Shown here: positions 1-8,641 of the stretch, in pieces
How the letters are laid out: every line of letters begins with the position of its first letter
How positions within the stretch are numbered: position 1 is the stretch's first letter
Assembly (NCBI RefSeq): GCF_000355765.4
Contig: NZ_CP021106.3
Location: 715,137 to 779,136 of the forward strand
Length of the DNA stretch: 64,000 nucleotides
Reading direction: 5' to 3'
Source of the DNA: Nitrosospira lacus
Lineage (GTDB): Bacteria > Pseudomonadota > Gammaproteobacteria > Burkholderiales > Nitrosomonadaceae
Position numbers and translations under genes: made by a program
Notes under the pieces: model-generated
Database searches by the model: none
Seen by the model: only the letters and a program-made list of their open reading frames with translations
Told to the model about the DNA's origin: nothing

Positions 1-2508
1 TTCACCCAGGGTATTTATCCTGGCACTGTGCACATTTACACCGCAGCTTACCAATACCTGCGCTATGCGTGTCAGCAGCCCCGGCTGATCTCCCGCTACA
101 ATCGACAGAACATGGTACATACCTTTTTCGTCAGGTTCGATGTCGACTTCCGGCGTAATCGGAAAATGCTTGAGATGACGGCTCAGGCGTCCTTGCAGCG
201 GCTGTTTTAAAGGGACTTGCTGTTCCAATTGTTGCGCCAGTTCATGTTCCACGATAGCGATCACGTCACGCTGACGTTCCACCGCATTGAAGGGATCCAG
301 CACCAGGAAGCTGTCAAGCGCATAGCCGTCGCGGGTGGTATGAATTCTGGCCTCGACTATGTTGTAATCCAGGCCATCAAAAAAACCGCAGATGCGCGCG
401 AACAAATCCTTCTGGTCAGACGCGTAGACCAGCACCTGAATGCCTGTTCCAGCAGGGGCGATGCGCGCCTTGACCACCGGCACGGGGGATTTCACCCGGT
501 GGCTCAAGTGACGCGTATGCCAGGCGATTTCCTGTGGATCGTGCAGCAGCAAATAGGTGGGATCGAGCTCCGACCACAGGCGCTCATGCGCGCTGGCGGG
601 AATACCGGCATGCTGCAGCAATTCCAATGCCTTGTCCCTGCGTTTTTTTAGTGTACCATCCGCGTGGATTGACTCGCCGTAAAGATACCGCCGCGTTATC
701 CAGAACAAATCTTCCAGCAGCTTGCCCTTCCAGGCATTCCATACCTTTGGACTGGTGCCTCGAATATCCGCAACAGTGAGCAGATAAAGTGCGATGAGAT
801 GGCGTTCGTCCCGGACGCGTTTAGCGAAATCCCCAATCACACCCGCATCGGATATGTCTTTCTTCTGGGCCGTCATCGACATAACCAGATGATTCTCCAC
901 CAGCCATGCAACCAGGTCCGTATCTTCCGCCGGCATCCCGTGCCGTTCGCAGAACTGCCGGGCATCAGCTTTGCCAAGCACCGAGTGATCTCCGTTGCGT
1001 CCCTTGGCAATGTCATGGAACAGCCCCGCCAGATAGAGCACCTCCGGGCGCTCGAATTCGCCGATGAGCCGGCTGCAGAGCGGATATTCATGGGTGAATT
1101 CCGGCGCCCTGAAACGGCGCAGGTTTCTCACTACCATCAGGATATGTTCGTCTACCGTATAAACATGAAACAGGTCATGCTGCATCTGGCCGACAATGCG
1201 TCCAAACGCCGGGATATAGCGCCCAAGGATGCCATAGCGATTCATGAGGCGGAGCTCGCGTGTCAGCCCCCTCGGCTGACGCAGGATTTGCATGAACAGG
1301 GCGCGATTGCGCGGATTGCGCCGGAAGGCCGCATTGATGAGAGGCGTGGCCCGCCACATTGCTCTCAGCGTCGCTGCGCTGCGTTCCTTTAATTCAGGAT
1401 ACTGTTGCAACAACAGCGTGCTCTCCAGGATCGTGCCCGGGTCCTGCCGGAAGATATCCTCATCGCGGGCCTCAAGCAATTCGCCGCGCTTCTGAAAACG
1501 TTCGTTGATGAGAACCGGCACCGTATCCGTAACAGGGAAAATTTCCGTGCGTAGGGTGGGTAACAGGATGGTATTGATCTGTGTCACCGCATTGGCGGCG
1601 CGATAGTAGCGTTGCATCAGTATTTCACTCGCACGACGCAGCGGTTTGCCGATTATGTCGAATTCTTCAGCAAGGGAAGCCTGATAATCGAACAGCAAGC
1701 GATCTTCGCGTCTTCCCGCGAGATAGTGCAGGCGAATGCGCAGGTTATGCAGGATAGTTTGATGAAGCCGGGTGAGGCGGGCCTCCCGCTGCGTAATGAG
1801 CCCGCTCTTGGCAAGATCCGGCCAGGATTTTCCCAGGTTCGCGGCACGGCTGACCCACAGAATATTCTGTAAATCCCGAAGCCCGCCGGGACTTTCCTTT
1901 ATATTGGGTTCAAGGTTGTGGGTGGCATCGTGATATCTGCCGTGACGCTGATGTTGCTCAAGCTGCTTGGCGATAAAAAATGCGCGCGGTTCAAGCATCG
2001 CCTGCATGGCTCGCGAAAATTCAACGAAAAGCGGGCGGTGCCCGGCAAGCAGACGCGCTTCCAGCAGGCTGGTTTGCACCGTGATATCCTTGCCCGCTTC
2101 TTCCGCGCATTCAGCGAGTGTGCGGACGCTATGTCCAACCTCCAGCCCGATATCCCATAATATTCTTACCCAGTGTTCCAGCCGGGATTTGATAGTATCG
2201 TCCACCGCCCCGGATCGGCCTCCCCCTGCGGGAAGCAGTACCAGCAGATCGATATCGGAACAGGGAAAAAGTTGCCGGCGCCCGTAACCGCCAACTGCCA
2301 GCAGCGCGATGGAAGTGGGCATGCCCATCTCGCGCCAGACCTGACGCAGAACGTCGTCCACCAGACGGCAATGGCCGCGCAGCAGGGCTGCGCCATTCCT
2401 GTTTGTGTAATAGCGCTGGCGCAATGCTTCGCGGCCCTGAAGAAGCGCTTTCTTGCCTGCTTCGATGTTGAAAGAATTCCGCGGTGAGCCGGCACCGAGG
2501 GGTTTCAT
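1..2508 (-). CDS. glnD: Bifunctional uridylyltransferase/uridylyl-removing enzyme GlnD (3' end outside window)
   Basis: Glutamine sensor that uridylylates and de-uridylylates PII (GlnB/GlnK), so controlling glutamine synthetase. The reading frame stays open from ATG 2508 to base 1, giving 836 codons with the C-terminus cut off. Seen: the nucleotidyltransferase signature GGYGR at residues 73-77 followed by SDIDLL at 84-89; a linker with PGGLRDLQ; an HD-type hydrolase motif (LFHDIAKG) near residue 495; a first ACT domain from about 687; and the start of a second ACT domain near 796. The usual family length is about 850-900 residues, so only a few tens of residues are missing. It is followed at once on the same strand by map (start of glnD is 5 bases from the stop of map), so the two are probably co-transcribed. 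No frameshift is visible. Identity is secure. Confidence 0.95.
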   Translation of the reverse strand, partial: MKPLGAGSPRNSFNIEAGKKALLQGREALRQRYYTNRNGAALLRGHCRLVDDVLRQVWREMGMPTSIALLAVGGYGRRQLFPCSDIDLLVLLPAGGGRSGAVDDTIKSRLEHWVRILWDIGLEVGHSVRTLAECAEEAGKDITVQTSLLEARLLAGHRPLFVEFSRAMQAMLEPRAFFIAKQLEQHQRHGRYHDATHNLEPNIKESPGGLRDLQNILWVSRAANLGKSWPDLAKSGLITQREARLTRLHQTILHNLRIRLHYLAGRREDRLLFDYQASLAEEFDIIGKPLRRASEILMQRYYRAANAVTQINTILLPTLRTEIFPVTDTVPVLINERFQKRGELLEARDEDIFRQDPGTILESTLLLQQYPELKERSAATLRAMWRATPLINAAFRRNPRNRALFMQILRQPRGLTRELRLMNRYGILGRYIPAFGRIVGQMQHDLFHVYTVDEHILMVVRNLRRFRAPEFTHEYPLCSRLIGEFERPEVLYLAGLFHDIAKGRNGDHSVLGKADARQFCERHGMPAEDTDLVAWLVENHLVMSMTAQKKDISDAGVIGDFAKRVRDERHLIALYLLTVADIRGTSPKVWNAWKGKLLEDLFWITRRYLYGESIHADGTLKKRRDKALELLQHAGIPASAHERLWSELDPTYLLLHDPQEIAWHTRHLSHRVKSPVPVVKARIAPAGTGIQVLVYASDQKDLFARICGFFDGLDYNIVEARIHTTRDGYALDSFLVLDPFNAVERQRDVIAIVEHELAQQLEQQVPLKQPLQGRLSRHLKHFPITPEVDIEPDEKGMYHVLSIVAGDQPGLLTRIAQVLVSCGVNVHSARINTLGE

Positions 2509-2513
2509 AACCC

Positions 2514-3314
2514 TCAGGAACGGAAAGCGGGTTTCTGTGGCGAACCCGCGGACAGGGTCAGCACTTCGTATCCGGTTTCGGTGACCAGCACGGTATGCTC
2601 CCATTGCGCCGACAGGCTGTGATCCTTGGTGACAATGGTCCAACCATCGGCCATTTGGCGTATGGCAGCTTTTCCTGCATTGATCATCGGCTCGATTGTA
2701 AAAATCATCCCCGTTTTGAGTTGCAGTCCGGTACCGGCCCGGCCATAGTGGAGTACCTGAGGGTCTTCATGAAATTTTGTGCCGATCCCATGGCCACAGA
2801 ATTCCCTCACCACGCTGCATCCGTGACTCTCGGCGAAATGCTGGATGGCATGGCCGATATCCCCCAGATGTTTTCCTGCCTTGACTTCTTCGATCCCACG
2901 CCACATGGATTCATACGTGATTTCGCACAAGCGCCTGGCCTGGATCCCTGGTTCGCCGGCGTAGTACATGCGGCTGGTATCGCCATGATACCCATCCTTG
3001 ATGACGGTAACATCAATATTGACGATATCCCCGGACTTCAGTTTTTTCTCTCCCGGCACACCGTGACACACCTGATGATTGACCGAGGTACAGATGGATT
3101 TTGGATAAGGCGAATATCCCGGCGGTGCGTAATTGAGCGGAGCAGGAACGGTATGCTGCACATTGACCATGTAATCATGGCATAAGGTATCGAGTTCATT
3201 AGTCGTGACCCCCGGCTTGACAAAGGGGGTTATGTAATCAAGCACCTCCGACGCCAGCCTGCCCGCTATACGCATTTTCTCTATTTCTTGCGGGGATTTG
3301 AGAGGTACAGTCAT
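2514..3314 (-). CDS. map: Type I methionine aminopeptidase
   Basis: Removes the N-terminal methionine from nascent proteins in the cytosol. The 266 residues match the normal length of bacterial Map. The dinuclear metal ligands can be read in order: Asp in VNIDVTVIKDGYHGD (two Asp), His in FCGHGIG, Glu in FTIEPMI, and Glu in AQWEHTVLV. The ATG at 3314 is preceded on its strand by GGAAGGAACC, a good ribosome binding site. It sits directly upstream of glnD. In many proteobacteria map lies beside rpsB; here the upstream neighbour is instead a convergent-free 250-bp gap and a SPOR-domain gene, so the usual rpsB is not in the window. No alternative identity is likely. Confidence 0.95.
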   Translation of the reverse strand: MTVPLKSPQEIEKMRIAGRLASEVLDYITPFVKPGVTTNELDTLCHDYMVNVQHTVPAPLNYAPPGYSPYPKSICTSVNHQVCHGVPGEKKLKSGDIVNIDVTVIKDGYHGDTSRMYYAGEPGIQARRLCEITYESMWRGIEEVKAGKHLGDIGHAIQHFAESHGCSVVREFCGHGIGTKFHEDPQVLHYGRAGTGLQLKTGMIFTIEPMINAGKAAIRQMADGWTIVTKDHSLSAQWEHTVLVTETGYEVLTLSAGSPQKPAFRS

Positions 3315-3566
3315 GGTTCCTTCCGATGAGTGAATAAAAACGTATGATGGCGGTTGAATGAATGCATCGCAAGGGCGGTATCGCGTGGCAACCGGCAGTA
3401 ACAGGCTGGGGAAAAACCCGTCCCGGACTCATTCCGGGGGCCTTCTTTGGCAGCCCCTCAACATGTTACCCAAGTTTCCGGTGACATGCTTCAGGGTGGA
3501 CTCGAGATTCCATGGGTTACGCGTGATGATGAAGAAAATCTGACATGTTAGCGTAAACAACTGATC

Positions 3567-4199
3567 TTATTTATCATTAGTATCCGTCAGCTCTTGCTTC
3601 GATACAGCGCATTGGGTCGTCTTCAACTCGCTGCCGGGGAATTCGCGCTCCAGCTCCGTCATCCTGCCGGTAATGTCGTCCGATGGCGCCTGCACCGTGA
3701 ATTTTATCTGCTCCAGGTTGCGTGCTCCGATAACCGCCGATCTTACGCCTTTGCTTCTGAGTGATGCCATCATATTCTGGGCCTCATCGATGTTATGGAA
3801 AAAACCCATGGAAATGGCGTTATTCCATTTGCTATCGTCTTGAACATGAGAAAAAGCGGTTATCTTCAACCTCCTAAGCTCCCCCATCTTCTTTATCGCG
3901 TGGTATTTACTCCTGAGCGGAGGGATGTGTATCCAATAAGCCGGAGTCTTGCCCGCTGATTGCCGGCTTACCCGATCCTTCAGCTCTTGCCTGGCTATGG
4001 CAGCTTCGACCTGCTCCAGATCTGTCTCAAAAAAAGAACCCCATTCCAGGCAGTTGGCGGCTGCGGCTAACGGTTTGATTCTTTCCGGCTGGAGTGTCGG
4101 CAATGGTGGTACGTCATTTCCGGAAAAGAGTCCCGGCGCCTGAATATAGAATGCGAAAGCAACATTGACAAACAACAACAGAAAAAATAATGTTTTCAT
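3567..4199 (-). CDS. SPOR-domain protein, exported
   Basis: A 210-residue protein with a hydrophobic N-terminus (residues 1-16, ending AFA-like) that fits a signal peptide or single membrane anchor, a short proline-rich linker (PPLPTLQPERIKPL), and a C-terminal half resembling a SPOR domain, with the pattern CLEWGSFF ... YWIHIPP ... MGFFHNIDEAQNMMASLRSKG. SPOR domains bind denuded peptidoglycan at division sites, so a periplasmic cell-wall role is likely, but the specific function is unknown. It is transcribed alone, divergent from the cytochrome c4 gene; the 94-bp gap between them must hold both promoters. Normal composition for the region. Confidence 0.7.
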   Translation of the reverse strand: MKTLFFLLLFVNVAFAFYIQAPGLFSGNDVPPLPTLQPERIKPLAAAANCLEWGSFFETDLEQVEAAIARQELKDRVSRQSAGKTPAYWIHIPPLRSKYHAIKKMGELRRLKITAFSHVQDDSKWNNAISMGFFHNIDEAQNMMASLRSKGVRSAVIGARNLEQIKFTVQAPSDDITGRMTELEREFPGSELKTTQCAVSKQELTDTNDK

Positions 4200-4293
4200 T
4201 TGTTGGCGGTTTGTTGTTGTTAACCGGCTTTCACCTTGTTAAAATACAATGTTAATAGCATGGTTATATTTATCTTTCCCGGAGCGTCATGAA

Positions 4294-4956
4294 ATGCATG
4301 GCATGAAATCGGTTTCGAATGTGGTGCTACTCTTTGCTGCACTGGCGCTATCCCCTCAAATTTTCGCTGAAACTACTCCCGAAGCCCATAAGAGCAAGGG
4401 CGACGCAGCCAAAGGCCAGCAAATCGCCACACAAGTTTGTGCGGCTTGTCACAATCCCGACGGTAACAGTGTAATCCCCACAAATCCAAGCTTGGCCGGC
4501 CAGCATGCCGAGTATATCACCAAGCAACTGGAGAATTTCAAGGCCCAGGATGGTAAACCCGCTGAGCGCGAAAGCCCGGTTATGGGTGCCATGGTAGCGA
4601 CACTCTCTGCGGAGGATATGAAGAATCTCGGCGCTTATTATGCCCAGCAAACTTCGAGATCGGGTGGGGCCAAGGATAAATCAATGGCGCAACAGGGCGA
4701 GAAGATATACCGTGGCGGAAATCTGGAGTCCGGCCTGCCTGCCTGCGCGAGTTGCCATTCTCCCAACGGTGTTGGCATTCCGCCTAATTATCCACGCCTT
4801 GCCGGGCAGCATTCCGAATATACTGCGGCGCAATTGCGAGCGTTCCGGACGGACCAGCGTACCAAGGATCCCAACCATGAGATGCACATGATTGCTTCTC
4901 GCATGAGTGAAAGGGAAATACAGGCGGTATCGGAGTTTATTTCCGGTTTGCGTTAA
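4294..4956 (+). CDS. Di-haem cytochrome c4
   Basis: Periplasmic electron carrier, usually donating to cytochrome oxidase. Two c-type haem motifs are present, CAACH at residues 49-53 and CASCH at 151-155, each in a cytochrome c domain of about 90 residues, with candidate axial methionines in MGAMVATLS and MIASRMSE. A signal peptide covers the first 25 residues (VVLLFAALAL ... IFAE). The frame is open from ATG 4249, but ATG 4294 is preferred because GGAG lies 9 bases upstream, and because 4249 falls in a promoter-like stretch (TTGTTG and TACAAT). In an ammonia oxidiser such a protein would link the quinol-oxidising complex to terminal oxidase; that role is inferred. It ends just before a strong bidirectional terminator shared with hemL. 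Confidence 0.9.
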   Translation: MHGMKSVSNVVLLFAALALSPQIFAETTPEAHKSKGDAAKGQQIATQVCAACHNPDGNSVIPTNPSLAGQHAEYITKQLENFKAQDGKPAERESPVMGAMVATLSAEDMKNLGAYYAQQTSRSGGAKDKSMAQQGEKIYRGGNLESGLPACASCHSPNGVGIPPNYPRLAGQHSEYTAAQLRAFRTDQRTKDPNHEMHMIASRMSEREIQAVSEFISGLR

Positions 4957-4988
4957 GTCCCCGAATTTGAAATAGCGCCAATCAATAT

Positions 4989-5022
4989 AAAACGGCTCGA
5001 TCCAGGTTGATCGAGCCGTTTT
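4989..5022. terminator. Bidirectional rho-independent terminator
   Basis: A perfect 13-bp inverted repeat (AAAACGGCTCGAT and its complement) around an 8-base loop. The stem carries A residues on one side and T residues on the other, so it can end both the cytochrome c4 transcript (+) and the hemL transcript (-), whose 3' ends face each other here. Confidence 0.9.
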
Positions 5023-5028
5023 ATTTCT

Positions 5029-6312
5029 TTATTTCAGCGTACCGAATACCCGGTCAGCCGCATCCAGGGTTTTACTGATTTCGGCCTCACCATGTGCTGT
5101 CGAAACGAAGCCGGCTTCGAATGCCGACGGTGCGAAGTAAATCCCCTCTTGCAGCATGGCATGAAAAAAGCGGTTAAAAGATTCCCTGTTGCATTCCATC
5201 ACTTCAGCATAGCTTGCCGGCAGGTTTTCCCGGAAATAAAGGCCAAACATACCCCCCACCGCTTGGGCGCAAAAGGGGATAGCGTGTTTTTTCGCGGCCG
5301 CGGCCAGGCCCTCAACAAGTTGCCGGGTCCTGGCAGCGAGGTTTTCGTAGAATCCCGGTATTTGCACCTGCTTCAGCGTGGCAAGACCCGCAGCCACTGC
5401 GACAGGGTTGCCGGAAAGCGTACCGGCCTGATACACAGGTCCCAGCGGGGCCAGGCACTGCATAATGTCGCGTCTGCCGCCAAAAGCAGCCATCGGCATG
5501 CCGCCCCCGATCACCTTGCCGAGCGTGGTAAGATCGGGTTTGATGCGATAGAGCCCCTGGGCACATTCCAATCCAACACGAAAGCCTGTCATCACCTCAT
5601 CAAAGATAAGCACGCTGCCATGTTGTGTGCATAACTCGCGCAGGGCAGGCAAGAAGCCGGATTTAGGCGCCACCAGATTCATGTTGCCCGCCACGGGCTC
5701 CACGATGACAGCGGCGATTTCATCCCCAAATTGGCTGAACGCTTGCTCCACACTGGCGAGATCGTTGTAATCCAGCACCACGGTACTGGAGGTGGTTCCG
5801 GCGGGAACCCCGGCGGAACTGGGATGACCGAAGGTAAGCGCTCCAGACCCTGCTTTTACCAGCAGGGCGTCATCATGGCCATGATAACAACCTTCGAATT
5901 TGATAATGCGATTCCTCCCGGTATACCCGCGTGCCAGGCGAATGGCGCTCATGGTGGCTTCGGTTCCCGAGCTTACCAGTCTTACCTGTTCGATCGATGA
6001 AACCAGTGTGCACAGCAACTGCGCTATTTCGAGTTCGGCCTCGGTGGGTGCGCCGAAAGTCAAGCCGTCTTGCGCCGCTGCCTGGACCGCTTTAATCACT
6101 TCAGGATGGGCATGGCCAAGAATCAGCGGTCCCCAGGAACCAACATAATCTATATAGGTTTTATCGTCCGCATCCCACACGTAAGCGCCCTGTCCCCTAC
6201 GGAAGAATATGGGCGTACCACCCACCGACTTGAAGGCGCGTACAGGCGAATTCACGCCGCCCGGAATGTATTTCTGCGAGAGTTCAAACAATTGCTGATT
6301 ACGTGAAGTCAT
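5029..6312 (-). CDS. hemL: Glutamate-1-semialdehyde 2,1-aminomutase
   Basis: PLP enzyme that converts glutamate-1-semialdehyde to 5-aminolevulinate, the first committed haem precursor in the C5 pathway. 427 residues, the normal length. The start [27 protein letters not shown] region is clear (split in this gene as [11 protein letters not shown] and [10 protein letters not shown]), and the PLP-binding lysine lies at about residue 265 in [12 protein letters not shown]. Aminotransferase class III motifs [10 protein letters not shown] and [16 protein letters not shown] are present. It follows thiD-thiE on the same strand with a 153-bp gap, so it may be read with them or from its own promoter. The gene order rubredoxin/thiD/thiE/hemL is common in betaproteobacteria. 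Confidence 0.97.
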   Translation of the reverse strand: MTSRNQQLFELSQKYIPGGVNSPVRAFKSVGGTPIFFRRGQGAYVWDADDKTYIDYVGSWGPLILGHAHPEVIKAVQAAAQDGLTFGAPTEAELEIAQLLCTLVSSIEQVRLVSSGTEATMSAIRLARGYTGRNRIIKFEGCYHGHDDALLVKAGSGALTFGHPSSAGVPAGTTSSTVVLDYNDLASVEQAFSQFGDEIAAVIVEPVAGNMNLVAPKSGFLPALRELCTQHGSVLIFDEVMTGFRVGLECAQGLYRIKPDLTTLGKVIGGGMPMAAFGGRRDIMQCLAPLGPVYQAGTLSGNPVAVAAGLATLKQVQIPGFYENLAARTRQLVEGLAAAAKKHAIPFCAQAVGGMFGLYFRENLPASYAEVMECNRESFNRFFHAMLQEGIYFAPSAFEAGFVSTAHGEAEISKTLDAADRVFGTLK

Positions 6313-6465
6313 TTGATAACCTATGTTTATTAGGAATGGAATGCGGAGGCATTATTTAACCCGAGTCCGTAGCCAGGGCGAACTCATGGAGAAGAATGGA
6401 ATGTCAAATGAGGAGATAAGTCATGATGGGTCGCGCGCACTGTGGAATGGTCTGGGAATAAGCGA

Positions 6466-7104
6466 TCAACCGTGGGATCGAGGTTGAAATAACCGGGAAA
6501 AATTCTCGGCTGCGGATCGAATGTGCCCGGTGGCAAACAGGGCGCTGCTTGCCGCCACCGCATCGGCGCCCCGGCCTATCAGTTCTCCGGCATTATCCGA
6601 AGTGATACCCCCGATAGCCACCACTGCAACATGCAGTTTCCGCCTTGCATGATCCAGCAGATCCATGGGTGCCGCCGCCGCCTCCGGTTTGGTCGGGGAA
6701 TCAAAGAAGGCGCCGAATGCGACATAATCCGCGCCGTTACGCTCGGCTTCGATGGCAAGCTCCAGCCGGTTGTAACAGGAAACCCCAATAATTTTTGTTC
6801 TCCCCAGCTTGCGTCGTGCGTCGGTTACGGACGCGTCATCCCGCCCTACATGCACACCGTCCGCGCCGACCTCGATGGCCAGGTCGAGATGATCGTTGAC
6901 GATAAAGGGTACGCCCAATTTCCGGCAAAGATGTGCAAGTGCAAATGCCTGTCCCAATCGCAGCGTGGCATCCACTGTCTTGTTACGGTATTGAACCAGC
7001 CTTGCTCCGCCTGTCAGCGCCTGTTCTGTCATCGTGATCAGGCTGGAGGTATCGGCCACTTCCGGTGTGATTGCGTATAGCCCCCTCACTTCCGGCCGTG
7101 TCAT
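6466..7104 (-). CDS. thiE: Thiamine phosphate synthase
   Basis: Joins HMP pyrophosphate and the thiazole phosphate to give thiamine phosphate. 212 residues, usual length, TIM-barrel. Seen: RGLYAITPE at the N-terminus, the substrate loop QYRNKTVD, VNDHLDLAIEVGADGVHVGRDD, and GVSCYNRLELAIEAERNGADYVAFGAFFDSPTK, and the phosphate-binding IGGIT. The ATG overlaps the stop of thiD by 4 bases (ATGA), showing translational coupling. No TPP riboswitch is visible upstream of the thiD-thiE pair, where only 45 bases separate thiD from the divergent rubredoxin gene. Confidence 0.95.
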   Translation of the reverse strand: MTRPEVRGLYAITPEVADTSSLITMTEQALTGGARLVQYRNKTVDATLRLGQAFALAHLCRKLGVPFIVNDHLDLAIEVGADGVHVGRDDASVTDARRKLGRTKIIGVSCYNRLELAIEAERNGADYVAFGAFFDSPTKPEAAAAPMDLLDHARRKLHVAVVAIGGITSDNAGELIGRGADAVAASSALFATGHIRSAAENFSRLFQPRSHG

Positions 7105-7940
7105 TTCACCTTGTCCTCGTCCATGGTATCTGTTTCATCGCGGGCCCAGAATAGCCGGTCGGGCAGATACTGTCCCATTCCTGGACGGAAACCCGCTTTA
7201 AGCGACTGCCAGGTATATTCCTGCGCCTCATATACCCCTTCGGCAATGGGCAAGCCGTTCGCAAGCGCGGCGGCAATGGCCGAAGCAAGCGTGCAGCCCG
7301 AGCCATGGTAGGAACCCGTCAGGCGATGCCAGGAATCCGACCGGATGAGGCCATCGTTTCCATACAGATGGTTGACCACCTGTAGCGTATTTTCATGAGT
7401 TCCCGTGATGAGTACGTATTCGCAGCCCATCTGCAAAAGACGGCCTGCGCATTGATTCAAGTCCTCCATGTCATCATCGTCCTCGTCATCCTGGGCGAGT
7501 CGCCGTGCTTCCAGGCTGTTGGGGGTGATGATGGTCGCCTGGGGAAGCAATAGCTCGCGCATCGCGACCAGCATATCTTCGCTGGCGAGTTCATCACCGC
7601 GGCCTGAGGCAAGCACTGGATCCAGCACCAGCGGGATATTGGGATAATCCGAAATCACTTCGGCAATGGCCGTGATAATTTCAACGCTGCCCAGCATCCC
7701 GATCTTGAAGACATGTACAGGCATGTCTTCAAGAACCGCACGCGCCTGATCCGCCACCCATTCCGGATCCAGCGCCATGACATCATCCACCCCCGCCGTG
7801 TCCTGCACCGTAATGGCGGTAATCACCGACAGGGGATGACAGCCCATGCTGGCAAGAGTGAGAATGTCGGCCTGGATACCGGCGCCGCCGCTGGAGTCGC
7901 TGGCAGCGAAAGAAAGTACTATAGGGGGTGGCTGAGACAT
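7101..7940 (-). CDS. thiD: Hydroxymethylpyrimidine/phosphomethylpyrimidine kinase
   Basis: Phosphorylates HMP and HMP-phosphate to supply the pyrimidine half of thiamine. 279 residues, ribokinase fold. Recognisable: SDSSGGAGIQADI at the N-terminus, a lid region with ITAITVQDT, the PVLASGRGDEL segment, and the C-terminal anion-hole motif GSYHGSGCTLASAIAA. An acidic insertion DDEDDDDMEDL near residue 155 is mildly unusual. First gene of a minus-strand run thiD-thiE(-hemL), divergent from the rubredoxin gene, so promoters for both must lie in 45 bases. Confidence 0.95.
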   Translation of the reverse strand: MSQPPPIVLSFAASDSSGGAGIQADILTLASMGCHPLSVITAITVQDTAGVDDVMALDPEWVADQARAVLEDMPVHVFKIGMLGSVEIITAIAEVISDYPNIPLVLDPVLASGRGDELASEDMLVAMRELLLPQATIITPNSLEARRLAQDDEDDDDMEDLNQCAGRLLQMGCEYVLITGTHENTLQVVNHLYGNDGLIRSDSWHRLTGSYHGSGCTLASAIAAALANGLPIAEGVYEAQEYTWQSLKAGFRPGMGQYLPDRLFWARDETDTMDEDKVK

Positions 7941-7985
7941 GGACTAATACCGTAAAATGGCATTTTAACCCAAATCCCTGTCATC

Positions 7986-8174
7986 ATGACTACTACCGAA
8001 ACTCGCGCTTACCGTTGTTACATGTGCCTCATTTGCGGCTTCATATACGACGAGGCCGAAGGATCGCCGCAAGAAGGTATTCCTCCGGGCACACGATGGG
8101 AAGACGTCCCGATGAACTGGACCTGTCCCGAATGTGCCGCGCGCAAGGAGGATTTTGAAATGGTGGAAATTTAA
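7986..8174 (+). CDS. Rubredoxin
   Basis: Small one-iron electron carrier of 62 residues. The four iron-ligand cysteines are at 14 and 17 (CLICG) and 47 and 50 (CPEC), with the usual aromatic residues between them (FIYDEAEG, GTRWEDVP, NWTCPEC). An additional cysteine at 11 is not part of the metal site. Divergent from thiD, and its stop abuts the gloA start, so the two are read together. Its redox partner is not evident from the sequence. Confidence 0.93.
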   Translation: MTTTETRAYRCYMCLICGFIYDEAEGSPQEGIPPGTRWEDVPMNWTCPECAARKEDFEMVEI

Positions 8175-8564
8175 ATGCGTATTCTGCATACCATGCTGCG
8201 GGTCGGCGACCTGGAAAAATCCATTGCTTTCTATGCTGGCGTGCTGGGAATGAATGTACTGCGGCGGAAGGATTACCCCGAGGGAAAGTTTACCCTGGCG
8301 TTTGTCGGTTATCAGGATGAGGCGGAGGGTGCGGTACTGGAATTAACCCACAATTGGGATGTGAAAAAATATGACCTGGGCACCGGCTACGGACATATCG
8401 CCATCGAAGTGGATAATGCTTACCAGGCTTGCGAGGAAGTGAAAAAGCGGGGCGGCAATGTTACACGGGAAGCAGGGCCGATGAAACATGGCGCCACCGT
8501 GATTGCATTTGTCGAGGACCCTGACGGCTACAAGATCGAGTTCATCCAGAAAAAGCAAGTATAA
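8175..8564 (+). CDS. gloA: Lactoylglutathione lyase (glyoxalase I)
   Basis: Converts the methylglyoxal-glutathione hemithioacetal to S-lactoylglutathione in the cytosol. 129 residues. The four metal ligands fall at His5, Glu56, His74 and Glu122, the same positions as in the nickel-dependent E. coli enzyme, which is strong support. The ATG follows the rubredoxin stop codon with no spacer (TAAATG), so translation is probably coupled; the upstream GGAGG-like site lies inside the rubredoxin gene. The pairing with rubredoxin has no obvious metabolic meaning. Confidence 0.95.
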   Translation: MRILHTMLRVGDLEKSIAFYAGVLGMNVLRRKDYPEGKFTLAFVGYQDEAEGAVLELTHNWDVKKYDLGTGYGHIAIEVDNAYQACEEVKKRGGNVTREAGPMKHGATVIAFVEDPDGYKIEFIQKKQV

Positions 8565-8641
8565 GCGTTCCAGGTAATGGCTTTCCGGATATGGGCCAAT
8601 CGAATGACCGAGAAAAGGCACCTACCAGTCAGATCCCGTCA

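Noticed and set aside
3315-3566. Small RNA or riboswitch upstream of map
   Set aside because: Two short GC hairpins can be drawn, but they fit no known family and pairing is weak.
7941-7985. Possible TPP riboswitch upstream of thiD
   Set aside because: The gap is only 45 bases and has no CTGAGA-type motif.
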